Shown here one piece after another: positions 52,295 to 59,904 of a stretch of 64,000 bases of DNA; position 1 is the stretch's first letter, and each line of letters begins with the position of its first letter. The notes under the pieces are model-generated. The model did no database searches, had not been told where the DNA came from, and saw only the letters and a program-made list of their open reading frames with translations. This DNA is from Bacteroidales bacterium (GTDB lineage: Bacteria; Bacteroidota; Bacteroidia; Bacteroidales; UBA932): positions 70,040 to 134,039 of the forward strand of contig VSOK01000001.1 of assembly GCA_009774765.1 (NCBI GenBank), written 5' to 3'. The translations under genes and the position numbers were made by a program.

Positions 52295-54061
52295 ATGAAA
52301 AAGAGAATATTATTTCTGATGGTTTCCGCAGTATTTGCAGTGTCGTGCAGCCTGGACAAATTTCCTCTTGACAGAGATACGGTAGATTCGTATTTCAAAG
52401 ACGAGGAGCAGCTCCAGAACATTTCCAATACATTCTATGACGACCTTTTCGACGGACCGTTCTACGATGACGAAAGCGATATATGTTTCAAGACATCGCT
52501 GCCATCCCTGCTTAGGGGAGGAAATTTGAGAACCGTACCTTCTTCAGGAGGGGGGTGGACCTGGGGCACGTTGAGGAATATCAACAATATGCTTGACAAT
52601 ATCCACAGATGCGACAATGAATCCGTACGTATAAAATATACGGCAGTCGCACGTTTTTTCAGGGCATACTTCTACTTTCTTAAAGTCCGTGACTTCGGAG
52701 ACGTACCGTGGTATGACCACGAACTCAGCGTGACTGAAAAGGATGAATTGTACAAGGCAAGGGATTCAAGGGACTTTGTTGTGACAAAGATGATTGAGGA
52801 TATCGACTATGCAATCAGATACCTCCCTGATGAAGCTAATGCATATCGTGTCACAAAATGGACAGCTCTTGCATTCAAGTCCCGTTTCTGCCTTTTTGAA
52901 GGTACCTGGAGAAAATACCACGGCAATGGAAATATGGCGCACGATGCCGACTATTACCTGAAACAGGCAGCAGATGCCGCGGATGAATTTATCTCCACAT
53001 CTCCATACCGCATATACGGGACCGGCAAGCCCGATACTGACTATATGATGCTGTTCGCTTCCCAGAATGCTGTGACAGAAGAGATTATCCTTGCGAAGAA
53101 CTATAGTCTCGCACTGAGTATCTCGCACTTCGGGACTTATGATACATTCGGACAGAACAAACGGGCATACAACAAGAAGTTCGTGGACAGTTTCCTTATG
53201 AAGGACGGCTCACGTTTTACTGACCGTGACGGATGGGAGACAATGGAGTATTATGACCAGGTTGAAGACCGTGACCCGCGTCTGGCGCAGATTATACGAT
53301 GTCCGGGTTATCACCGTATAGATGATGATGTGCAATATGCACCGGATTTCGGAAATACCTGTACGGGATATCAGGTCGTAAAATATGCCCAGAGCTACAA
53401 TATCCTTGATATGAACTGGGCTGCATCCGACAATGACCTGCCCATATTCAGAGCCGCGGAGGTCTATCTGAACTATGCCGAGGCTATGGCGGAAAGAACG
53501 GATGTCTCCATCACCCAGGATGACATTGATAAAAGCATCAATCCTTTGAGGACGCGTGCCGGAATGCCGGGGCTTGATCTCAAGAAGGCGAATGCCGACC
53601 CCTGTCCTTTTATGTCTTCTTCCCTGTATGGATACAGCAATGTGAGCGGAGAAAATAAAGGTGTGATTCTGGAGATCCGCCGTGAAAGGACCATAGAACT
53701 TACTCAGGAAGGTGATTTCAGATGGTATGACCTTATGAGGTGGAAGGAGGGGAAATGTATAGAGCAGGGACTTTATGGAATGTATTTTCCCGGTACGGGT
53801 GAATATGACCTTGACAGGGACGGTAAAGCCGATGTCTGCATATATGAAGGAGATGAAATCCCTGAAACGGAAGCAGGCAATATACTTAAGCTCGGAAATA
53901 CAGTAATCCTTTCTGGGGATTCAGATGGAGGATATGTGGATCCTCACCGTAAGACCCAGCATATATTCGATGAGGCCAGAGATTATCTGTTCCCTATCCC
54001 TTCGGAAGATCTGGCCATCAACGGAAACCTTGTACAGAATCCGGGCTGGACTAAGAAGTAA
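52295..54061 (+). CDS. SusD/RagB-family glycan-binding lipoprotein (second)
   Basis: A 588-residue lipoprotein (lipobox cysteine near residue 18, FAVSC). The N-terminal SLDKFPLDRDTVDSYFKDEE, the TPR-like VARFFRAYFYFLKVRDFGDV and the C-terminal PIFRAAEVYLNYAEAMAERT and EIRRERTIELTQEGDFRWYD are hallmarks of SusD. The Trp/Tyr residues near WDWGTLRNINNMLDNIHRC-like positions would line the glycan site. It forms the second SusCD pair. An AAGGAG-like sequence lies about 9 bp before its ATG. Confidence 0.95.
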   Translation: MKKRILFLMVSAVFAVSCSLDKFPLDRDTVDSYFKDEEQLQNISNTFYDDLFDGPFYDDESDICFKTSLPSLLRGGNLRTVPSSGGGWTWGTLRNINNMLDNIHRCDNESVRIKYTAVARFFRAYFYFLKVRDFGDVPWYDHELSVTEKDELYKARDSRDFVVTKMIEDIDYAIRYLPDEANAYRVTKWTALAFKSRFCLFEGTWRKYHGNGNMAHDADYYLKQAADAADEFISTSPYRIYGTGKPDTDYMMLFASQNAVTEEIILAKNYSLALSISHFGTYDTFGQNKRAYNKKFVDSFLMKDGSRFTDRDGWETMEYYDQVEDRDPRLAQIIRCPGYHRIDDDVQYAPDFGNTCTGYQVVKYAQSYNILDMNWAASDNDLPIFRAAEVYLNYAEAMAERTDVSITQDDIDKSINPLRTRAGMPGLDLKKANADPCPFMSSSLYGYSNVSGENKGVILEIRRERTIELTQEGDFRWYDLMRWKEGKCIEQGLYGMYFPGTGEYDLDRDGKADVCIYEGDEIPETEAGNILKLGNTVILSGDSDGGYVDPHRKTQHIFDEARDYLFPIPSEDLAINGNLVQNPGWTKK

Positions 54062-54110
54062 CCCATTTTAATATGGTCACATATTATTAACATAATTAAA
54101 ACATCAAAAA

Positions 54111-54875
54111 ATGAAAAAGCAGTTAAAATTTTTCGCGGCAGCTTTGCTTATGATAGGAGCTGTTGCCTCTTGCGGCAAACCGGACAACGGCAAAAACGGA
54201 AATGACGATGGTGACAACAATGGCCCTTCGGAGGAAGGAGCCATAGTTATTGACGGCAAATGGGACGATTGGAATGCGATTCCGGAAGATGAACTCGTTG
54301 CCTCAAAGCTGGATCCTGATTCTGACAAGACCGCTATCAGAGTCATCAAGTTCTTCAATACGGAGCAATATCTTTATGTATATGCGGAACTTGATCCGGC
54401 AAAGGTGGGAACAGCATTCACGGAAGCTGAGAAATGGGATTCTGATAAAGGACAGCCGCGTTCTCTGAGATTTATGATAGATGAAGACAACAGCGATACT
54501 ACAGGCGGTTCCGATCTTGATTTTCCTGAGGCTGAATGGGGGATTGATGTCCTTGTGGATGCGTATATCTGGGCTGATGCCGGCAATATAAAGCTCGGCT
54601 GGAGCGAGTGCTGGAATTTCAAGCAGGATGCAGAGGTAGGATTTCCGTTTATCGGCCTGATTGAGCAGAATACGGCCCTTGACAATATGGTTGTGACTCC
54701 GAATAATGTCGCCGGAAATATGGTCAAAGGATTCTATGCCGTAGAACTTGCAATAGACAAGACTCTACTGGATCTTGAAAAGACAATCAAGGTCGGTGTC
54801 TTTCTTGTCGATGATGCATGGGCTTATGCCGGAATGATGCCATCTGATGGTATTCCTTTCACACTGAATCTGTAA
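54111..54875 (+). CDS. CBM9/DOMON-like surface lipoprotein
   Basis: A 254-residue lipoprotein (lipobox near residue 21, AVASCGK) with an Asn/Gly/Asp-rich linker to about residue 45. A single beta-sandwich domain of CBM9/DOMON type follows, opening with VIDGKWDDWNAIP and containing YLYVYAELDP and aromatic residues in a row (AYIWADAGNIKLGWSECWNF) that could stack on sugars. It lies in the SusE/F position behind the second SusD and is likely a surface glycan-binding protein. A very similar architecture is encoded by the next gene, 27 bp downstream, which suggests an old duplication. Confidence 0.78.
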   Translation: MKKQLKFFAAALLMIGAVASCGKPDNGKNGNDDGDNNGPSEEGAIVIDGKWDDWNAIPEDELVASKLDPDSDKTAIRVIKFFNTEQYLYVYAELDPAKVGTAFTEAEKWDSDKGQPRSLRFMIDEDNSDTTGGSDLDFPEAEWGIDVLVDAYIWADAGNIKLGWSECWNFKQDAEVGFPFIGLIEQNTALDNMVVTPNNVAGNMVKGFYAVELAIDKTLLDLEKTIKVGVFLVDDAWAYAGMMPSDGIPFTLNL

Positions 54876-54902
54876 TTTTTTCTGCAATAAACTGATTTTA
54901 AT

Positions 54903-55688
54903 ATGAAAAGAATCATTGAAATTTCGCTGTCGCTTCTTGTGGTATGGGGGGCGGCGTCCTGTAATCCTGATGACAATAACAGTAAAGAGCCCGATGTTCC
55001 GGATACTCCTTCTGAAACTATTGTGATTGACGGGAATTTCTCTGACTGGGATACCGTGGAGGGAGTTGTCGGCTGTACTCTTCCTGCTGATGCCAATCCG
55101 GAAAGGCTTGGATTGAAGGCGATAAAGTTCTTCGCTGATGCTGATTATATCTATGGGTATGCCGAATATGAAAACGCTGTAATGTCACTGGAGGGAGTCG
55201 ATCCGAGCTGGGACGGGAACGGAGCCTGGACCACAGGTGTTCCTACTCCTTTGCGGATTTTCCTTGATCTTGACGGTAATCCGAAAACGGGTATGACCTG
55301 CAAACCGGCTTTTCCTTCAATCGGGGCTGAAATAGGACTGGAACTGTATCAGTATATGGCAGTGGAGACAGGTGCCGTCACTCTCGGCTGGAGCCAGTGC
55401 AATACGCTCAATGTCAAAGAGGGTGCTGAGGACGGTGATGATTTCAATGCTCTTGGTGTCCAGTACTGGTCTTCAGAGCGTGACAATTATATTGTGAACC
55501 GTGACAATTTCAGATCAAAGATATCAGGCAACAGTATCAGGACCGAGTTTGCTATAGGACTGGACTATTGTGATGAACTCAAGGGCAGGACTGTAAATGT
55601 CAGCGTACAGTTTATGGCTGAGGGATGGTCTGAAAAAGGCTATCTTCCTCAGGATGAAAAGGGTTACATTACAATCCAGCTTCCATAA
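54903..55688 (+). CDS. CBM9/DOMON-like surface lipoprotein, paralogue
   Basis: A 261-residue lipoprotein (lipobox near residue 20, AASCNP). After an acidic linker comes a domain opening VIDGNFSDWDTVEGVVG with DYIYGYAEYENA and LRIFLDLDGNPKTGM, the same CBM9/DOMON-like plan as the preceding protein. GAVTLGWSQCNTLN parallels the GNIKLGWSECWNF stretch of its neighbour. It is the last gene of the operon and is followed by two hairpins, the second with a T-run. Function as a surface glycan-binding protein is inferred. Confidence 0.78.
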   Translation: MKRIIEISLSLLVVWGAASCNPDDNNSKEPDVPDTPSETIVIDGNFSDWDTVEGVVGCTLPADANPERLGLKAIKFFADADYIYGYAEYENAVMSLEGVDPSWDGNGAWTTGVPTPLRIFLDLDGNPKTGMTCKPAFPSIGAEIGLELYQYMAVETGAVTLGWSQCNTLNVKEGAEDGDDFNALGVQYWSSERDNYIVNRDNFRSKISGNSIRTEFAIGLDYCDELKGRTVNVSVQFMAEGWSEKGYLPQDEKGYITIQLP

Positions 55689-55692
55689 CGGT

Positions 55693-55735
55693 GATGGTGC
55701 AGGCTTTTGGACTTTAAATAGGGCCTGCCGTCATC
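55693..55735 (+). other. Hairpin after the last operon gene
   Basis: GATG and GCAGGC (55693-55704) pair with GCCTGC and CATC (55723-55735). There is no T-run, so it may protect the mRNA 3' end rather than terminate transcription. Confidence 0.45.
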
Positions 55736-55748
55736 AATGAAAACAGAT

Positions 55749-55785
55749 GGGGAATCCTTGAAGATTTTGGGGATTCCTCATTTTT
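55749..55785 (+). terminator. Terminator of the glycan utilization operon
   Basis: GGGGAATCC (55749-55757) pairs with GGATTCCTC (55771-55779, one G-T pair), followed by ATTTTT. It is the first strong terminator after the invertible segment, 20.8 kb upstream. Confidence 0.85.
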
Positions 55786-55800
55786 AACTATATTGTCTTT

Positions 55801-57039
55801 ATGTACGGTAGAATAAGGCTTTGTGCCATAGGTTTCGGCAACAGGACAGGCAAATATCTTAAATATGTTGAGCAGCACCCTGAGGAGGCTGTCCTCTGTG
55901 CTGTTGTTGATACTGATATGCTGAGGCTGAAAGAGGCTTCTGAGCTGTATTCCATTCCGGAAGACAGGTGCTTTCCCTCTGTGGATGAATTGCTGGCGTC
56001 CGGCATTGCGGCGGATGCTGCCATTGTGGCTACTGCCGATGACTCACACTATGATATCGCCCTCAAGGTATTGGAACGGGGATGGCATCTTCTGCTTGAA
56101 AAGCCTATGGCAAGGACTTCAGGCCAATGCGTTGAACTTGCAGATGCTTCAGAAAGGTCAGGCGTCGTTTCGGGACTGTGCTATGTGATGCGGTATCATC
56201 CGTATTACAGAAGGATCAAGGAGATTGCGGATTCTGGAAATTATGGGAAAATCCTTTCGGTCAGTCACAGGGAGAGCGTCGGTATAGACCGTATGACACA
56301 TACTTTCGTCAGGGGGCACTGGTCCAGAGAGGAGGAAACTTCTCCTATATTCATCTCAAAGTGTTGCCATGATGTGGATTTTCTTCTGTGGATGGCAGGA
56401 GACCGTGTGTGCTGCGATTACAGCGTTACTTCAAAAGGAAGCCTGTCAAAGTATTGTGCCGTTAATTTTCCGGAGAGGGCCGCATCGAGATGTATGGACT
56501 GTCCTTTGGAAGAGGGATGCAGATATTCTGCTGTTGATCTTTACCGCAGGAGGAAAGAGTGGACAGGAAATTTCGGACGCGGAAAAAATCTCGACGAAGC
56601 AATAGAAGAGGAACTCAGATATGGGAAATATGGCAGGTGCGTGTACTGTTGCGACAATGATGTGATGGATTCTCAGGAAACTGTATTTGAATTCGTAGAC
56701 GGAGTGAAGATCGGGATTGTCCTTGACGGGATTTCGGACAAGGATGGAAGAGATACCGTCATCTGTTTTGAGCGGGGCAGTCTGGTTGCAAAAGATGGTG
56801 TGATCAGTGTCTTTGTGGACGGTAATCTTTCATCTGAGGAAGATTTTACCGGAATTTTGTCAAGACCTTTCCACGGCGGTGCGGACCTGGCAATAGTTGA
56901 GGATTTCTTCAGGGCGATAAGGACAGGTATTCCTATGGAGTGTTCTCTGTCTGACTCGCTGGCAGGCTGTATTGCCTGTTTCGCTGCTGAACGCAGCCGA
57001 AAAGCCGGGGGCAAGGTGATAAATCAAAAAAGCGTGTGA
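55801..57039 (+). CDS. Cytoplasmic Gfo/Idh/MocA family oxidoreductase
   Basis: A 412-residue oxidoreductase without signal peptide. The N-terminal Rossmann fold begins RLCAIGFGNRTGKYLKYVEQ, with the acidic residue after strand two in AVVDTDM. The catalytic-lysine region is LLLEKPMARTSGQC near residue 98, and KCCHDVDFLLWMAG near residue 188 holds the usual His-Asp pair. A Cys cluster (CMDCPLEEGC near 233 and CVYCCDN near 280) looks like a metal-binding insertion. It lies after the operon terminator, has no clear promoter box and may be controlled separately. Its stop codon sits inside a terminator stem shared with nagB. Confidence 0.88.
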   Translation: MYGRIRLCAIGFGNRTGKYLKYVEQHPEEAVLCAVVDTDMLRLKEASELYSIPEDRCFPSVDELLASGIAADAAIVATADDSHYDIALKVLERGWHLLLEKPMARTSGQCVELADASERSGVVSGLCYVMRYHPYYRRIKEIADSGNYGKILSVSHRESVGIDRMTHTFVRGHWSREEETSPIFISKCCHDVDFLLWMAGDRVCCDYSVTSKGSLSKYCAVNFPERAASRCMDCPLEEGCRYSAVDLYRRRKEWTGNFGRGKNLDEAIEEELRYGKYGRCVYCCDNDVMDSQETVFEFVDGVKIGIVLDGISDKDGRDTVICFERGSLVAKDGVISVFVDGNLSSEEDFTGILSRPFHGGADLAIVEDFFRAIRTGIPMECSLSDSLAGCIACFAAERSRKAGGKVINQKSV

Positions 57040-57060
57040 CCAAGATGGCCGCACGCTTTT
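57028..57060. terminator. Terminator shared by the oxidoreductase and nagB
   Basis: AAAAGCGTG (57028-57036) pairs with CACGCTTTT (57052-57060). The stem has A-runs on one side and T-runs on the other, so it can act in both directions. It overlaps the last codons and stop of the plus-strand gene. Confidence 0.75.
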
Positions 57061-57066
57061 GGAAAA

Positions 57067-57858
57067 TTAAAGATTGTCTTTTTCTATGTCCTTGAAATAT
57101 CTGTAGGTATTGACTTTAAGTTCACCGGCTGCAAGTTCGTCGCAGACGATGATGCCGTGCTGGTGTGCCTGGAGGGCTGAAAGGGTGCAACTCTGTGAAT
57201 ATGCTCCCTCGACGGCCTGCTGGAGTGCACGTGCCTTTTTGTGTCCGAAAGCGAGTACAAGCACTTCTTTTGCTGAAAGTACCGTGCCTACTCCTACAGT
57301 GAGCGCAAGCGCAGGGACTTTGTTTATGTCATTGTCGAAGAACCTGGAATTGACAACCCTTGTGTCGTATGTGAGGGTCTTGACTCTTGTACGCGATACA
57401 AGTGAAGAGAACGGCTCGTTGAATGCAAGGTGACCGTCTTCTCCGACTCCGCCCAGGAACAGGTCTATTCCGCCTGCAGCCTGTATCCTTGCCTCGTAGC
57501 CTGCACATTCAGCCTCAAGGTCAGCGGCATTTCCGTTGAGGATATTGATGTTCTCTTTCGGAACGTCCACGTGGTCAAAGAAATTCTTGGCCATAAATGA
57601 ATGGTAGCTTTCCGGATGTGATTCAGGAAGTCCTACATATTCATCCATATTGAACGTTATGACGTTTTTGAAGGAAATCTCTCCTGCCTTATAAAGTCTT
57701 ATAAGTTCATTGTATGTCCCTATAGGGGTGGATCCTGTAGGGAGTCCGAGCACAAACGGTTTGTCTGTTACCGCTGCTTTTGCCTTTATTCTGGAAACAA
57801 TATAATTTGCGGCCCATACGGAACCTTTTTTATCTCCGTTTTCAATAATAAGTCTCAT
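57067..57858 (-). CDS. nagB: Glucosamine-6-phosphate deaminase
   Basis: A 263-residue NagB that converts glucosamine 6-phosphate to fructose 6-phosphate and ammonia. The signatures are [17 protein letters not shown] near residue 40, [11 protein letters not shown] near 68 with the catalytic Asp, and [20 protein letters not shown] near 133, holding the catalytic His and Glu. Length matches the bacterial enzyme (about 265). It is the second gene of a minus-strand pair, 11 bp after the larger NagB-like gene. It would complete catabolism of GlcNAc or GalNAc-derived sugars from the adjacent operon after deacetylation. No nagA is in the window. Confidence 0.96.
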   Translation of the reverse strand: MRLIIENGDKKGSVWAANYIVSRIKAKAAVTDKPFVLGLPTGSTPIGTYNELIRLYKAGEISFKNVITFNMDEYVGLPESHPESYHSFMAKNFFDHVDVPKENINILNGNAADLEAECAGYEARIQAAGGIDLFLGGVGEDGHLAFNEPFSSLVSRTRVKTLTYDTRVVNSRFFDNDINKVPALALTVGVGTVLSAKEVLVLAFGHKKARALQQAVEGAYSQSCTLSALQAHQHGIIVCDELAAGELKVNTYRYFKDIEKDNL

Positions 57859-57869
57859 TCGTGTCTATA

Positions 57870-59786
57870 TTAGAATAATTTAACAAATACTTCTATAGCC
57901 TGATACTCAGCCATTCCAAGCTCGTTGTACAGGCGTGCGGTGTTCTGTGTCCTTTCTTCTGCCCTCTGCCAGAATTCCCTGCTGTCGTCTCCAGGGAAAG
58001 GAACGATGTCTTTCTGTGACAGGTGGCGGTATATGGCGTGACGTTTCTTGATCAGCTCATCCGGGCTCAAAGGCACGGCCATATCGACTTTTCCAAGTTC
58101 CCATTCCATCCATGCGCCTCTGTACAGCCATACGTGGCAGTTCTTGAGCCATTCCTCACCCTCAAGCTGGTTGAGTGCCTCAAGTACGGCCTCTGTGCAG
58201 ACTCTGTGCGTTCCGTGAGGGTCTGCAAGGTCACCGGCTACATAGATCTGGTGAGGCTGGACTTTCTGGAGCAGGTCTATTATTATATCAATGTCGGCTT
58301 GGGTCCTTTTGCCTTTTTTGATTCCTCCGGTCTCATAGAACGGAAGGTTGAGGAAATGTGCGTTCGTATTGTCGTTCAGTCCGAATGAACGCACTGCCGC
58401 ACGTGCCTCTGCACGTCTGATGGCGGCTTTGAGATTGAGGAGCTCACGCGGTTCAGGCTCGCCTGGACGTTTGCTCTCTATAATCTTTTTCACCTTGTCG
58501 AATTCATCCGCGAATCCGAGCTCGTGTGCCGTGTCCATGTGCTGAAGGACCACATCATCGTGTACGGCTACATTTCCGGATGTCTCGTATGCTACGTGCA
58601 CGTCATGTCCCTGTTCTACCAGACGAATGAACGTACCTCCCATCGAAATCACATCATCATCAGGATGCGGAGAGAAGACAACGACTTTTTTCGGGAACGG
58701 AGTTGAAGACACCGGTCTCGTGCTGTCATCCGCATTCGGCTTTCCGCCTGGCCATCCGGTGATTGTATGCTGGAGGTCATTGAACACGTCTATGTTGATC
58801 TTGTCGTATGGGCCTTTCTGCTCGAGAAGCCCTCCGAGAGAATGCTCTATGTAATCCTGATATGTCAGTTTGAGGATAGGCTTGCGGACCTGTTCGCAAA
58901 GCCATACCACGGCTTTCCTTGTAAATTTTGGAGTCCAGTCGCAAGGGCCTACAAGCCACGGTGCCACGACTCTTGAAAGCAGGCTTCCGGCATTGTCATC
59001 CGCATAGAAGGATATGTTCTCGTGCTTCTGCAGGAATGATGCTGGGCATAAGGAGGACGGTGCGCCTTCCACTATGTTGTGTACGGCGTTTGCCTTGTCT
59101 TCCCCCCAGGCCATAAGGATGATCTGTTTCGCGCTCATCATAGTGGCGATGCCGATGGTGATTGCGGCACGCGGTGTTGCATCTATGTTTCCGTTGAAGT
59201 TCTTCGCCTGGACTTTTCTGCTTTTATGCGAGAGAAGCACTGTCCTTGTCCTGCTCTTTTCCGACGAACCGGCTTCATTGAAGCCGATCTGACCCTCAGT
59301 TCCTATACCTATTACAAGGAGGTCAAGTCCTGAGATCTTTTTGTCGAACTCGGCACAGTATTCTGTGATTTCAGATTTTTTTACAGTGCCGTCAGGTATG
59401 TATATGTTCTCCTCTTTTGCGTCTACCTGATTGATGAACTCTTCGTGCAGACGGTGGTTTCTTCTCTGTGTCTGGTTGGCTTCGATAGGATAGTATTCAT
59501 CAATGCTGAATATTTCCACATCGGCAAATGAAACATCTCCTGCCTTGTTTCTTCTGATAAGTTCATTGTATAGTGATATCGGTGAAGAACCTGTGGTAAG
59601 ACCGAGTTTGAATTTATCTCCTTTGTGCCCGTTGATCGCTTCTATAATCTTGTCCGCAATGCGGATGCTGGCATCACGTGATTCCTCGAACAGTTCGGTA
59701 GGAATCTTTTCATAACTGTGAAGAATGTCCTTGGGGAGGTCTTTTTCTATAAGCCCTCCGTCTTTAGGCAAAGAAAAATGTTTCAT
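57870..59786 (-). CDS. NagB-like domain fused to PIG-L (LmbE) deacetylase-like domain
   Basis: A 638-residue two-domain protein. Residues about 20-285 form a NagB/SIS-like sugar isomerase domain with LGLTTGSSPISLYNELIRR and FSIDEYYP. The usual [14 protein letters not shown] motif is altered to IGTEGQIGFNEAGSS, so the first His is replaced and catalytic ability is uncertain. Residues about 375-560 are a PIG-L domain with the zinc motif FSPHPDDDVISMGGTFI and a later DPHGTHR. PIG-L enzymes remove acetyl groups from GlcNAc units. This fusion is a recognised Bacteroidota family, so it is not an artefact. It leads the pair with nagB and probably acts in amino sugar metabolism. Confidence 0.9.
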   Translation of the reverse strand: MKHFSLPKDGGLIEKDLPKDILHSYEKIPTELFEESRDASIRIADKIIEAINGHKGDKFKLGLTTGSSPISLYNELIRRNKAGDVSFADVEIFSIDEYYPIEANQTQRRNHRLHEEFINQVDAKEENIYIPDGTVKKSEITEYCAEFDKKISGLDLLVIGIGTEGQIGFNEAGSSEKSRTRTVLLSHKSRKVQAKNFNGNIDATPRAAITIGIATMMSAKQIILMAWGEDKANAVHNIVEGAPSSLCPASFLQKHENISFYADDNAGSLLSRVVAPWLVGPCDWTPKFTRKAVVWLCEQVRKPILKLTYQDYIEHSLGGLLEQKGPYDKINIDVFNDLQHTITGWPGGKPNADDSTRPVSSTPFPKKVVVFSPHPDDDVISMGGTFIRLVEQGHDVHVAYETSGNVAVHDDVVLQHMDTAHELGFADEFDKVKKIIESKRPGEPEPRELLNLKAAIRRAEARAAVRSFGLNDNTNAHFLNLPFYETGGIKKGKRTQADIDIIIDLLQKVQPHQIYVAGDLADPHGTHRVCTEAVLEALNQLEGEEWLKNCHVWLYRGAWMEWELGKVDMAVPLSPDELIKKRHAIYRHLSQKDIVPFPGDDSREFWQRAEERTQNTARLYNELGMAEYQAIEVFVKLF

Positions 59787-59811
59787 TATATTATGTAATT
59801 AGAATGAATGA

Positions 59812-59819
59812 CAAAATTA
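59812..59819 (-). promoter_or_regulatory. Candidate -7 element of the nagB pair
   Basis: On the minus strand this reads TAATTTTG, an exact TAnnTTTG match, 25 bp before the ATG. A CAAA (TTTG on the minus strand) at 59842-59845 is 22 bp away, a little further than the usual spacing. Confidence 0.5.
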
Positions 59820-59871
59820 AGAATAAAAACAGATTTTGGAACAAAAACATCAGATTTTAAGAAATAATCAA

Positions 59872-59879
59872 TAAGTTTG
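59872..59879 (+). promoter_or_regulatory. Candidate -7 element of the pyrophosphatase gene
   Basis: TAAGTTTG matches TAnnTTTG and lies 25 bp before the ATG at 59905. No TTTG occurs at the expected -33 position. Confidence 0.4.
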
Positions 59880-59904
59880 TAGAATAAACACTAAACTGAC
59901 CAGT

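Noticed and set aside
57067..59786. The two NagB-type genes as a recent duplication
   Set aside because: They differ strongly in sequence and active-site loop, and one carries an additional PIG-L domain.
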